A stretch of DNA of 64,000 nt from Zingiber officinale (lineage: Eukaryota > Streptophyta > Magnoliopsida > Zingiberales > Zingiberaceae), in NCBI RefSeq assembly GCF_018446385.1, contig NC_055988.1, forward strand, positions 164,064,209 through 164,128,208, given 5' to 3'. The notes beneath the pieces were generated by a model. It had not been told where the DNA came from. It saw only the letters and a list, made by a program, of their open reading frames with translations, and did no database searches. Position 1 is the first letter of the stretch. Every line of letters starts with the position of its first letter. Both the position numbers and the translations under genes were made by a program. Below are positions 46,340 to 58,688 of this stretch, piece after piece.

Positions 46340-48330
46340 GTGTAGGGAGCAAGGAGATGGCAGCGAAGGTTTTTACAAATTGAAAAAAAGAAAGAAAAAT
46401 TACGAGAGCTGGGGTTCCTAATAGTGCTCATAATTTAACTTTCGGTAAATGCCAAGACTTGTTAAATCAAGAACAACATAGAATAATTTTGTTAAAGCAA
46501 CGGAGGAAATGAAAATTGATTATAGAATTTGATTGAAGTCATCAATTAAGTGCAATAGATTTCTTATGAATCATGATCTCTTATTTCGCGATTACAAGAA
46601 ATCTAAAGATTCAAGTAATCGGGGATTTTTTGTTGAGCTATTGTAATTTCTTGTTGACAATAATGAAGAAGTTAGGAGAGTTGTACTTCAAAATGCCCTT
46701 GAGAATATGAAGTTGAGCTATTTTTGGGTCATAAAGATGTTAGAAGTACTACCACAAATCACTAAAAGAAGCATTTGATGATATGCTTTCGGCAGATGGT
46801 TTGAGCATTTCAATGTTGTGAGGTCAAGGTTATAATGGACTGCTTTTATTTTGAAAGCGAATGGGTCTCCACATTACCATTATTTTACTCATCAACTTCA
46901 ATTAGCACTTGTTGCCAGACTTTGCAATTTAATTTTTGATATTGTTAATATGGTGGGAACCTCATGTAAGCCACAAGATGCTTTGCAATAGTCACAAATT
47001 ACTAGAATAATTGCTAGTTTAGAAAATGAAGAAATCCTTAGTGGATAGGGATTGAATCAAGAGACATCTCTCACTCGTCATGGTGGTACACGTTGGGGAT
47101 TATATTTCAGAACTCTAAATGGTTTTATTACATTATTTGCATATGTGGTTGATGCATTCGATGCTGCAAAAGGCGGGTTTCGCCGCCCAGCGGCCCCCTA
47201 CGCCTGCCCCATGGTATTGTAGGAGGAAGGTAAATCAGGGTGAATGCTGGGTTGGCAAGTTGATGGTTGTTCGAGGCTTTAAGCCAGCAGACAGGGATAT
47301 TATCCCACATTGCAACTGGCGACACTCGAATCGTCGCTCCATGCTGCAAACATATCACCAACTTACCAACTGATCCAGCCCTTGGGGGCGTGGTTGATGC
47401 ATTTGATGTAATTATGGAAGAAGGTTTATTTTGGATAAAAAGTTTGAGGCATCTCGTTTGCTAGAGGCAATACAAGCTTTTGAATTTGTGATTACTTTTT
47501 TTATTTGATGCAATCATTATTGGGAATAACAAATGAGTTGTCACAAGTTTTGTAGAGAAAATATCAAGATATTGAAAATACTTTGAGATTGGTTGATATC
47601 TAAACAACGCCTTCAATCAACGAGGGTTGATGGGTAAAGTTGTTTTTTTGTTGGATATGACTTTCAATTTTTATAGGAAATATTTTATTCATGATCCCAA
47701 TAGGGATGATACATGATAAATTTTCGTCACTATTATGTTGAATTATTCAACACTATCATTGATATGTAATTACATGAGCTAAATAGTCGATTTAATGAGA
47801 CTAACGTTGAATTATTATTTTTGTGTTGTGTGTTTAAATTCATCTAATTCTTTTGCTTCTTTAGACAATCAAAAGATGATTTGATTAGTTGAATTCTATC
47901 TAAGAAATTTTTTTTTTGATATTGACATTTTAGAACTCTCAAATCAACCTCAGATTTTCATCATAAATATCCACTTAGATATTAAAATTTCAAACTTAAA
48001 GGATTAAGTGGATGATGAAAAATAGAAGAGACATGGTATATCTATTGGTTTATAAGCCTTTAACATTGTCTTTAATTTTGTCAATTGCAACTTTCACAAC
48101 AGAGAAAGCATTTTCAACTATGGTAAGATGGTGAAGAATCAACTTCATAATAAAACGAATGATGATGAATGATATATATTTAAAAAATATATTTAGTAAC
48201 TTATCAAATGATTTTATGATAAATTATTATAAAAAATATGAAAGGCCTAGAGATCAATTGTAAGTCTAAAAATGTTTTAACTTTTATTGTCCATCTTTTA
48301 GTCAATATAAATTATATTTTTATAATTTTA
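46340..48330 (+). pseudogene. Decayed TTF-type hAT transposase
   Basis: Only fragments remain. Around 47065-47160 the frame reads SLTRHGGTRWGLYFRTLNG followed by FAYVVDAFDA, matching the conserved R-W-x-S/L-H block of these transposases. Near 48085-48120 the sequence for an ERxFSxM-like hAT C-terminus (TTFTTEKAFSTM in broken frame) is seen. Stops occur every few dozen codons. The SINE at 47164-47389 splits it exactly after VVDAFDA, whose codons are repeated as the target duplication. Confidence 0.65.
47164..47389 (-). mobile_element. tRNA-derived SINE, reverse orientation
   Basis: Read on the minus strand it starts GCCCCCAAGGGCTGGATCAG; box A is TGGATCAGTTGG and box B ACGATTCGAGTGTC. It ends ...CGCCTTTTGCAG. 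It is flanked by a 19-bp duplication GTGGTTGATGCATT(C/T)GATG with one mismatch (47145-47163 and 47390-47408). It is 226 bp and clearly more GC-rich than its surroundings. It is not the Au family; I cannot name it. Confidence 0.75.
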
Positions 48331-48373
48331 TAGCTAATGAGTCCCTAAACAAAATTTCTGAGTCCACGTAGTC

Positions 48374-51300
48374 TTTTCATGTGTCTCCTCTTCAAGTATA
48401 TCCTGTAACTGCTAATGATTCTTACTTCCCTCCATATCCGTGAAACCAGCTCTAGGGGAGCCATTGATGTGACGATTCCATTTTTTTTTTTCCTAACTGC
48501 TAATGACTCAGACAAATAAAATTTATCGAATTAATTGTTTTTTAAAATCAACCTGATTAAATTTTATTATTAAAATTGAATTAATTAATTTTAAAATATA
48601 TAAAAAAATTAATAAAAACTTAATTGATTTAATAAAAATAATTTTTATTTAATGAAAAAAAATATTCAATTTAATTTATTTTTAAAATTTAAAATTGAAT
48701 CCATTTAATTGAATTAATTGATATTAAAAAAATAAACTACTGAATAAATTAAATTGAAAATTTAAATTAATTTAATTCCATCGATTATTTTGATTCTAAT
48801 AGCGTGAATTTGAGAGTGACGATCACTTTTAGCAACATAATTTTAGAAATCTAAATTAAATATAAATTAGATTTTATTTTCAGAAAGTGTTAATAAATTA
48901 AATTATTGAAATTTCCTAATGATATTTTTAGCGTTATTTATAGAGTTATAAATTATTTCTATACAAATTTTATTAATAAAGATTCATTTATATGAGATAT
49001 TTTTCTGAAATACTCATTTCTTTCCATACTATAATCTATTTTTTATAATTGTAATTTTTTAAATGACAAAAAAATTCTCCATATAATTGTAAGCTTTGAG
49101 ACAGATTTCTGTGAACATAACTGCAAAGACATCTTGCCTTTTTTGATAATTGAAATTAAGGCTATTTTTTAAACTTAAAATTAATAGCGACTCAATAACA
49201 ATCAAAATAAGAATAAAAAATATCCAAATGCAAAATGATACCTATTTAGCATGTGTAAGAAAAACGCCATAAACGAATAAATGCTAAATTAATTAAATCA
49301 TTTCTAATAAAAATAAAATTATATTAAACATCAGCTCCCATACTTGTCTTTATATATTAATCCCGACGAACTCAAAATACATTACTATATAAATATTCTG
49401 TACAGATGATATTATTCAAATAAATGAGACAGATAAAAAAATAAATAATAAATTAAAATTTTAACAATAAACATTCGAAATGAAATTTTTTAAATTTAAT
49501 AAAAAAATAAATAAAATATATACAATTTAAATTTAATAATATTAAATATAATAAAATAATTATTAAAATAGAAGATAAAGAATTAAAAGAAAATGAAACC
49601 TTTAAATATTTAAAATCATGTTAGCAAAACAATTAAGGCATATAGAATTATATCTTACATATGGCTGAAATGGAAAAAAGTATTGAATGTCTTATGTGAT
49701 CATAAAGTACTTCTAAATTTTTTTTTAAAAAAAATACAAAATGAAAATTAAATATGCTATTATATGACATTGAATGTTGGATTATGATTAGAACATGAAA
49801 GTTATAGAGATAAAAAATATTAAAATGAATATATATAGAAAATAATCAAAATAAGAAATGACAACATTAAAAAAAATCATAATTGCATCTATTAAAAAAA
49901 CACTATGACAAACACATTTAAGATCAAAAAGATGATGAATAATACTCCAATAAAATGATGTGAAACAATACCAGATAAGAATTTCAAACAAGACAAAAAA
50001 AAAACTTGATCAGTAATAATAAAATAAAATAAAATTTATTTGAATATAAATAATGATATAGTAAGGGATAGAACTAAAATAAAAAAAAAATTATATAGCC
50101 AACTCAACCTAATGGGATAAGACAATTGTTGTTGTAAAGTGTAAACTATTTTAACAATGTCAATTTATCACACAAATTTAAGGCATTCATAATCACCCAG
50201 GACCACTTTGAATCTAGACAACTAGAATAACTTTTAGTAGATCGATTAATCTACTAATCACAACTAAACACCTTTAATCAAAAGTGTTTAATGATTCTAA
50301 AAGACTTAAAATCTGAACAAGTAAACATGGATAACCTTAGAAGAATACCAATAGTGAAACAACATGAATCCAAAGCCTTTAAGGTTGTACTTTTTGCAAA
50401 AAGTGTTCAACTTCTCTATAAAACTCAAATTTTGAAAGAAAAAAGAACAATCTCAGGAAAGATGTTCCTATAAAGATACTTATAGGACACGGATCTAAGT
50501 CATCAAACACTGTAACCAATTGACTAGATGTATTCAATCGATTGAAATCTCTTCTAATCAAGCGGCACTATTTTGACAATTAGGTGCCTTTTACAAAATT
50601 TCAGTGTAATAATTAATATGCAATTTAGATAATTTTAAAAGTTTCTAATTATTTCTTTCCTTCAAAAAAATTGGCTATTTATATTGCACTTCTGTTGCCC
50701 CATAAAGAATCCTTTCTTCCAACCTCATTGTCTCCATTCATAAATGCATTAATATAAATAATTGTAAATATTTACATTAATAGTCTACATACACTCCTTG
50801 AACGAAACCTTTGAATCACTACCCATTTAATCAACTCTATTTAATAACTTAAAATGACTTAGAAATCTAATCACTCCTCCTATTTGATAAATTATAAGAT
50901 GGAATTGTTAATTTAAACATGTGGTGTCCTTCATTATAAATCTACAATGACTAGCATGAAAACTTTGAAACCTTACAATCAAAAGAGCAAAGAAATTGTT
51001 GTTGATCCAGAATTTCTACAATCAGAACAGCAGCAAGTTAATATTTGACACAACAAACAAGCAGCAAGCTCAGTTTTTAAGAACCTCAACGTGTAAAAAA
51101 AACCCAATTTTTATCTAATATTTGTCTACAGATAACTCTGAAAATTGGAATCTAACTCATTCCTGATGAGTTCTTACTGAACAGCAACGTATCAAGTTGA
51201 AATATACGAAATGCATGGAGTGATCGTTCAAACCTGAACAAAAAAAACTTAATTTTGAATGACAGCAAAGATTGGAATTGACCAGAACGTTCGACAGAAA

Positions 51301-51401
51301 ACCACGATAATTTATACGTTTAACAGATCCAAAATCCAAAAGTACATGAATTTTAAGAGTTAAGTAAATCGTCACTCAAGAAATGGAACTAACCGACAGG
51401 A
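48374..51401. other. AT-rich intergenic region and RPL27A 3' flank
   Basis: Long homopolymer-rich AT sequence with no supportable ORF or named repeat. Near 50100 there is a short GGGATAAGACAATTGTTGTTGT stretch of the kind found at the tail of some plant retroposons, without a recognisable body. From about 51000 on lies the 3' flank of the RPL27A gene. Confidence 0.5.
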
Positions 51402-51513
51402 TCAAGCAGTGAGCACTACGGCACCGCCTCCAGCCTTGATCTTCTTCTCAGCGATCTTCGAGATGAGCTTGGCCTTGACGACGATAGGGCGGCCCTGCGG
51501 CAACTCCCCCTTT

Positions 51514-51551
<38 letters not shown>

Positions 51552-51708
51552 GAGCGGGGCACTGGCGCCGCTGCCATCCTTGGAGGCGCCATCCTTGACG
51601 TCGTCTGGGACGAGGGACCAGAGGCTATCGACGTTGACGATGGGGCAGTGGTACTTGTTGCGGAGGTGGTGGAAGTGGCGCATGCCGACCTTGCCGAAGT
51701 ACCCCGGG

Positions 51709-51743
<35 letters not shown>

Positions 51744-51854
51744 GCCTCCTGCGTTTCCGCGTCCACCAGGGTGCTTGCGGTGCTTCCCTATGCGGCCGTG
51801 GCCAGCGCTGACGTGGCCCCTCTTCTTCCTGTTCTTCTTGAAGCGGGTCGTCAT
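51402..51854 (-). CDS. RPL27A: 60S ribosomal protein L27a (uL15)
   Basis: Uninterrupted 150-residue frame in one exon. It begins [20 protein letters not shown], the hallmark N-terminus of eukaryotic L27a, followed by the Gly/His-rich [20 protein letters not shown] and [20 protein letters not shown]. The C-terminal part has [20 protein letters not shown]. The protein is a component of the large cytosolic ribosomal subunit. Length is slightly above the usual 146-148 because of a Gly/Ser/Ala insertion ([14 protein letters not shown]). It is GC-rich against an AT-rich background, with a GC bias at third positions as in many monocot housekeeping genes. It is intact. It may be one of several paralogues, as plants usually have, and its single-exon form would also fit an old retrocopy. 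Confidence 0.96.
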
Positions 51855-51892
51855 GGCGGCGGATGGCGGCTCACCTCCTACTCCTCTAGGGC

Positions 51893-51954
51893 TAGGGTTT
51901 CTATATACTGGAGGAGAGAGGGTGGGAAAAAAGTCGAGACCAAGCCTTATATAG
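51893..51954 (-). promoter_or_regulatory. RPL27A core promoter: TATA box and telo-box-like leader
   Basis: On the minus strand CTATATAAGG (51954-51945) is a TATA box. About 45 bp downstream, in the leader, is AAACCCTAGCCCTAG (51900-51886), a telo-box-like motif typical of plant ribosomal protein genes. The ATG follows at 51854. Confidence 0.6.
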
Positions 51955-53268
51955 ATGTAGGGGTTGAAGTTGAGTCGTCCGATTGAGGTTGCACGGCGTC
52001 TGATGAAATGAAGTGAGCGGAGTTACTGGTTTAGTGAAGAAATTTGAGTTAAAAAATAGTAAAATAATTTCTTAATTAAATAAAATATTATAATAAACTA
52101 ATTTTCATAATAAACTAATTTTCATAATAAAAATATCAAAATAGAACCCAATTACACCTTATGAACAATAGTTTTAAAAAATAACATCCGAATTTTAATA
52201 AAGATGAATATTTTTAAAAATATTTTCTGAGGGTGTATAATCTAAGTATCAAAATTTTTGAATAAATTAATTTTTTTTTAGAGATCATCAGTTTAACCAT
52301 ACAAAAAGTTATTGGTCACCGAACTAAATCTAGAAGCTCGTGTGACTCCTCATTCAATCGGCTTAGATTTTTTTATCACTAGATAAAAATATTCTATTAT
52401 ACGTCATAATTAAAAATTAAGATCGTCGGATCTTTCGTGTGATGACGAAAGATAGTCTTTGGTAATCGAAAGAAGTTATGTGGATTGTGGTTGAATTAGT
52501 TTAGTTTTCTTAGTTTAATTCTGCTCATTGCTTATGTTTATTTGTGTTAATGTTTTGTGGTTGAATGTTTGTATTGAACTAGATTTTCTATGTTTGAATT
52601 GTACTAATCTTGCTTCATTTGATTAATGCTCACAACATTTTCGATGAAATGCTTCAACTAGTAGTTAGGTTTATTTTGATACATTTTAGTTTGGTTAATT
52701 CTTACTTTGTCTTGTTCGTTCAATTTCTTTAAATTTTATTCTTTATTCGAATGCAGTTAGGATAGATTAACTTAGGTTTCATTACATGCTAGTTTCATTT
52801 GATGCTTTATTTATGTTGTCTTTTATTTTCTGCAATTGTAGTTAAGTTAGGTTTAGCTTTATTACTTGTATTGTCTTTCATTATTTAGATTAGATTTCAT
52901 TTTTTACTTCGCTATTTCGATCCGTAGTTTAATTGTGTTGATAGTTAAACCATAACGTAGTGCGACAATATGTTATGAATTAATTATTCACACTTAGTTA
53001 GATTTAATTTATGCACTAAATTAGTTTTCTACTTGCTTTGCTTTTAATTTATTAGATTTAGAATTAAAATCTCAAACCCCCAATTCCATATTAAAAACCC
53101 TAAAAATAGAAATAACATACGATCCTAAGTTTACCATCCTATGGTTGCTTTCGTTAGCGGACGATTCGAGTCATTCCTATGCTACATTAGCGTAGGAGGG
53201 GTTTGGTACTTCATTGTTTGATGCCCAATTCACTAGATAAAAATATTCTATTATACGCCATAATTAAA

Positions 53269-53271
<3 letters not shown>
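51955..53271. repeat. AT-rich region with two 41-bp direct repeats, possible gypsy leader relic
   Basis: A 41-bp block (CACTAGATAAAAATATTC...) at 52377-52417 recurs at 53231-53271 with one mismatch. Between them, sequence such as CATCCTATGGTTGCTTTCG and GCGTAGGAGGGGTTTGGT near 53140-53210 resembles the non-coding leader of some gypsy elements. No ORF. Confidence 0.4.
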
Positions 53272-53330
<59 letters not shown>

Positions 53331-53333
<3 letters not shown>

Positions 53334-54326
53334 GCCGGTTATGCTGGGCGGCGTTCGGTGAGCTCCTGTGCGCGCCTATCCACTGTGGCATTCCACCTCA
53401 CCTTTTCTTTTTTATTTTTTTATTGTTAATTGTTTTTAAACTCTTTCGAACAGGTTTCTTCGCCCTTCCCCTGTTTTCGTCTCGTCTTTTCCTCGCCGCC
53501 ACTCTTCCCTCTCCGAGGCGCGTTCTCGCCACGACTCTTCCCTCTCCTCGACGCAATCCTCACCGCAGCTCTATCCTTTCCTCTCCTCTCCTCAACGCCG
53601 CCCTTGCCGCAACGCATTGGTGGACGCCGTTCTTCGCCGCAACAAGTAGGTTTTTCCCTCACCGCGACGTTGTCCCCTCCTCGAGACCTTTGTGCGACGC
53701 TTTCTGAGCACCGCCGCCGAACGTCGTTCCTCGCCCGGTGAGCTTTCTTATGCCCTTCTTTCTAGGGTTTAAGCATCTTCTCCTTCTTCTTCAGAAACAC
53801 TATTTTGACTTAATATCTATTTTGAAAGCATGCTTTAAGTACTCACTCTCTCATCTTTTGCCTCAACTACGATTTAGTGTCTATAGTTTCACTGATTAAC
53901 CCTCTCTTTTCGTGATCTTGATTTGGTTTTAAATTCTTGATTTTGCTTTTTTATTCATTTCTTCTTTAGAATATCTTGTGCTCTGTATATGTGCTTGCAT
54001 GAATACTTAACCTAGCAAGGGATATCTGAATTCGGTTTATTCATCATGATAGGTTTAGTTTTTTAAGCACTAGTCTGGAACAGAAATACACCAAGCACTA
54101 GTTTTTTTAAGCACTATTCGGTTTATTCATCATGACAGGTTTATTCTCTTTGTGACTTAATTTCTGCCATCTTTATCTTGGTCTTTCTTGCGGATCCCTT
54201 ATAGACTTAATCTCTGCCATATTGATCTTGATCTGATATGAAGAAAAATATTTGTCTATTTGATTTAAAATGTTTTTGTGGATATATGGTGATATGCAGA
54301 GCTGAAGTGTTGATACGAAGAAGAAT
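53331..54326 (+). repeat. MULE 2 left terminal inverted repeat
   Basis: Matches 59228-60223 in reverse. It contains a plausible first exon and splice donor (CGCCCGGTGAGC near 53738). Confidence 0.87.
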
Positions 54327-56329
54327 ATTGGTTGAAGTGTTGATTAGAAAATGTTGGTAGTCAAATAGTTATGTTGGTATACCCTATCAAAAATTATGTT
54401 TAGGGTCATTAGTTAATTTGTTATATTGATTGCTTAATCAATTGTTGGTTATTCTTGTAGTCGATTATTATGGGTTAATAATTAGGTTCAGAATTCCTTT
54501 TTTATACTGAGCTCAATAATTGTTGTCTCATTTTTTATAGCTTGATCACTACGCTTCCATGTATTTAAATGCCTTATTGAACTATATTCTAAATGTTGTT
54601 TTGTAAAGATTTGTTATTTTTTTTGCAGGACTTTTAGAGCGTTATACATCAGTCTTTCAAAATTAAAGAGGAGGCAAAAGAGCTTATGAAGCACCCATGG
54701 ATAAAAAATCTGCACCCACATCAAGTGGAAAAGAAATTTCATGTACAACTTCATGTTCAAATTCAAGGGAAAAGTTCCAAAAGTCTTAAAAAAATAAGTT
54801 GAAAGATGTATTAAAAGAGATAAAGCAATAATTATATTATCTATAAATTAGTGATGATGATTAAATATGCTATTGCAAACTGTTATTTGAATTGGCTTCC
54901 TGTATATTAACACTGCTGAAGTCTTCTATTTGTTTATGTAAACATCGACTGTGTCTTAATATTAACACTACTAAAGTTAACGTTTGCATCATTAAGCACT
55001 AAAATAATGTGTAGATCAATTCTCCATGTCTTTCTTTAGTTATTTGTTTTTGGTTGACCTAAATAGAGTCGAGATTAAAAGTAATTGTCTTTATTAAATA
55101 GTGATTTTGTATGGATCTTCTATTACGGCTACTACCTTCTTTCTTACTTTCTTCATTTGAGACGTAGAAATCAGTAGGTAAACAACGTTGTCTGTTTAAT
55201 TATATTGATAAGGACTTGTAGTTTTTTCAACTCTACTAGTTTATTGCAACCATTAAACATGGATGAACGTTTTGTAGCTGGAGTTATGACTTTGTATTAT
55301 CCCTTTATTGAAAATATTGACACAAGGTCCATTTGAATATTTTATTATAGCATCATAATCCTATTAGCAGTAAGTTATAGACCGATTCAATTGACTATGT
55401 ATGGATTTGAGATAAGTCAAATGTCAACGAAAAACATTGTCACAAGATGTCTCGAAGTTGAGAGGCATTTCGTTTTTCAATGTGTGGTTTTAGTTTCGAT
55501 AAAGAGGGCACAAGAATACAATCGTCACACAGTAAAAATATTGGGCACATTAGAGAAATATTAATTTAAGCCCCTCAACTATCCTTATTACCATTCACTG
55601 AATCAAAACATAATGAGGATGATAATAGCGCTGTCTTAAAAAAAGTACAATCATTGAGTAAAAATCTCTCATACAAATTTAATTCTCATCCAGTTATCCC
55701 ATAAATGTAGCATCATAACAAGTCACAAACATCTTAAATTAATAATGCTGTCTAGAGTCTAGAGTCTAGAGATGATAGCAAAACATTGTCATAACCAGAG
55801 CATCAACTCGAGATATGCTTTTCTTAATTCTATAATCCACATTATCCATGGATGTTGTACAATCAAGCTATTTTTGCCCTCAAGAAGTCCTATCTTTGGA
55901 TGCTACACAGAAGAAAGCAGTCAAATGATTCTACAGAGCAGACAAGTACAGTAAAAAAAAGAAAATGTTGGCAAAAAGCGATGCTCAGTCACCCGACCCA
56001 TGGATTTCTGCCGCGGAACAAACTGAAAACAAAAAATCATTGTGAGAATTTAAGAAAGAATACCATAGCATAATCCATATGTTAATTAGTAAAAAAAATC
56101 ATTTAAGGCATCCTTCAAGGATAAAATTGATCATAGAGTACCAAATCCAATAAAATTCATCTACTAAGTGAATCAAGAAAAGCCTAAACATATTTACCTA
56201 ATTGCAATAGATTATAGTTAACTGAACATCATCCTAATGTATGTTGTTAGAATCTGCAATAATAAAGACAATTATTAACTTTAATTTCTCAATCAATCAA
56301 CCACTATAATTTCATATAAAATGAAACTT
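54327..56329. other. MULE 2 interior without a clear gene
   Basis: AT-rich, with one exon-like stretch (54629-54813). The sequence from 55740 shows a tiny CTAGAGT triple repeat and no supportable ORF. Confidence 0.45.
54629..54813 (+). pseudogene. Possible captured protein-kinase fragment
   Basis: Follows a polypyrimidine tract and TTTGCAG. One frame reads EEAKELMKHPWIKNLHP, reminiscent of the AKxLxxHPWI motif at the end of Ser/Thr kinase domains (MAP3K or CDPK types), then runs on without further likeness to a TGA. The frame has a stop four codons into the putative exon. The match is short, so the call is tentative. Confidence 0.3.
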
Positions 56330-58658
56330 TGATAGTACCAGCTATAGATGCCAAATTTTCTTCATATGTATCTTCATCGCTGCTATGTTGATTATCTATA
56401 GTTGATCTGGCAATTGACACATCATCATACTTATAAATTTTATAAAATTATTTGATTTACAAAAACTATCATACAAATATAGGATTAATCAATACATACC
56501 CTTGCTGCAAAATTGGACAATTGCGTTTGTCATGTGACACACCTCGATGCCCACATCCACGACATAACCGGGACTTTGAGGTTGACTTCTCTTTTGATGA
56601 TTTCAATCTCTTCCCACATCCTTTTGTTCTTACTGAAGATGGATCAAGAATAACAGGAGCCCCATCCATGGATTTCTTCCTTTGACTTTCATTTTCGCAT
56701 ATTCTACTAATGTTCTTCTCTTGAATTTTGCTATAGATACAATCGAATTGTTCATCCAAGAAGTTTGTCCCCTCATCAGTCAAAGATGCATCATCAATTA
56801 ATATCGAAGCTTTATTGGATAATCTTGAATGTCTTGACATCAAAAGTCTTTTTGGATCATCAATAAAATTTTGGTTCCCCAAAACATATATTGCTCCAAC
56901 CTTTGCATCTCGTGTCCATCTTTTGAGTATATACTTATCAGGTAAATGAAACACTTGATTGATACGAAAATAAATTAACATATGCCTGCACGGAATGCCC
57001 TCAAACTCAAATTTCCTACAGCTACAAGAAATGTAGTCCCTCTGTTTATCATACGTGAGCACCCTTGGCTTGGAGGAAGAACAACTTTGAAAGTTCATCA
57101 CATGGTAAACTACCAACTCAACTCCAATAGATTTTTGTTGCACATAATAACCATGACTCTCTTTCATTTCATTTTGAAACTCCATCCATTTCTTTTTAGT
57201 ATACAACTTAACCATTTGTGTTTCTATTGGCCAATTTGTCTTAATTCTCTGATGCTCATTCATATCAATATGGTCTGCAACTAACTCATTGTGTCTCTGG
57301 TGTCACAATGCCCTATTGAAACGGATGATAAAATCCATCAATGAATTCTTATTTGAGACATACCTCTTGAAAAATGAATGTGAACCTTCAGATCTCTGAC
57401 TACTTGACATTCCAGCACAAAATACATGGCTAAAATATACTGGCACCCACTTGTGTCGCAATTCATACATCAATAACAACCAATCATTTTTCTCTAAATT
57501 AGCACATTTGATAACCTCTTCCCATGAATTCTCAAATTCATCAGGTGTTGTAGAATTTACAATGACATTCTTTATGCTTTGATAGTAGTCACGGAAAATC
57601 AAAGGATGCAATTTATCTGAGAATTTGTTTAATATGTGCCATAAACAATATCGATGCACTGTCTGAGGAAAAACTTGGGCAATGGCTTTCGTCATAGCAG
57701 GATCTTGATCAGTGATGATCACGTTTGGTGCACCTTTAGGCATGGCTTCTATGAACTTGTTAAACAGCCAAATAAAAGACTCAATTTTCTCATCACTTAT
57801 AAGGCCGCAACCAAACATAATTGTCTGATGATGATGATTTACTCCTACAAATGGTGCAAAAATCAAACCATATTTATTGGTATTATATGTTGTATCAAAT
57901 ACAACTACATCACCAAATAAATTGTATGTCATCCTTGATAAATGATCTGCCTAAAAACATCTAATAAATCTGTTATCTGAGTCAGTCTCGTAATCAAAGA
58001 AAAAAGTTGAATTCTTCTCTTTCTCAGATGTAAAAAACTCGATAAGTGTTTCAGCATCGATACCCTTTTGTTCATCCCTTAGTTTCTTTTCAAAGTTTCT
58101 AATATCTCTTTCTGTGCAACCTACGCTCTCAGGCCCTCCATACTCGATCTCCAATAATCGCATTTGTTGACAAGTTGACACATTAGCCTCTGAAAACTGT
58201 TGAGTTAATGCTTTTTTTGCTGCCGAAACATTACGATGTGAGCGTAGTAAATGTACCTTTGAAGGAGTTGAGAGTGGATGATTATGACTTTCCATGAAGT
58301 TACTGACAACCCAATTAGGTCCAGTTTGTTTCTTGACAAGTGAAATCTTTGATTGACAACCAGTTCTAACTTCACCACGTGTTCTTTCCTTTTTTTGTTG
58401 ATCACTTTTTGCCTGTTTATTCCGTTGATCATCTGTGTGCCCTTCTTTAAAGCATACAAATGTTTTCCAGACAACTTCATTTGTCCTCTTATTTTTTTTA
58501 CTATTGCTTATTCTTGCGCTAAATCCGGCTTCTCGTGCATATTGGTTATAGAACGAAAATGCCTCCTCTAGTGATGCAAATTTCATCTCAGATTTTGGCT
58601 TTCGATCATCTGCAACTTGGGGAATATATAGTTGCCCCTCATTGTCATGGTCTTCCAT
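56330..58658 (-). pseudogene. FAR1-type MULE transposase, nearly complete, two in-frame stops
   Basis: The start is the ATG at 58658 (MEDHDNEGQLYIPQ). Order: FAR1 DNA-binding domain (MKFASLEEAFSFYNQYAREA, FMESHNHPLSTPSK); MULE catalytic domain with VVVFDTTYNTNKYG (first Asp), NVIITDQDPAMTKAI (second Asp), YCLWHILNKF and SSSQRSEGSHSFFKRYV (Glu); SWIM zinc finger ISCSCRKFEFEGIPCRHML; and a C-terminal zinc knuckle CRGCGHRGVSHDKRNC. The frame is broken by a TAG near 57948, where a Trp is expected, and a TGA near 57303. A donor near 56505 (CAAG/GTATGT) suggests a last exon at about 56435-56330. Domesticated relatives (FAR1, FHY3) act in phytochrome signalling, but the flanking inverted repeats mark this copy as the element's own transposase. 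Confidence 0.87.
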
Positions 58659-58688
58659 TGCTGGGGAATGTCAGATTTAGATGAAGTT

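Larger units (their letters stand above)
44997..48373 (+). mobile_element. Relic hAT transposon (TTF/DUF4371 type)
   Basis: The left end TTAGAGGTGGACTCAC, followed by GGGCCCCTC, pairs with the right end (reverse complement GACTACGTGGACTCAG). These are degraded forms of the CAG-GGCGGA-type ends of plant TTF hATs, and the right inner sequence GAGTCCCTAAACAAAATTTCTG fits too. Between them decayed transposase sequence is readable on the plus strand. Nested inside are an Ac-like MITE (45819-46297) and a reverse SINE (47164-47389). No target duplication could be fixed. Confidence 0.7.

Noticed and set aside
50095-50140. Retroposon tail (GGGATAAGACAATTGTTGTTGT)
   Set aside because: Only a tail-like word; no pol III boxes, body or target duplication could be found.
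51541-51954. ORFs antisense to RPL27A
   Set aside because: Shadows of the GC-rich ribosomal protein gene.
53423-53741. Ser/Pro/Arg-rich ORFs and copies at 59813-60275
   Set aside because: Present in both arms of MULE 2; inverted-repeat sequence, not an independent gene.
56330-58658. A domesticated FAR1/FHY3 host gene
   Set aside because: It is flanked by ~1-kb inverted repeats and has two in-frame stops, so it is the transposase of MULE 2 rather than a phytochrome-signalling gene.
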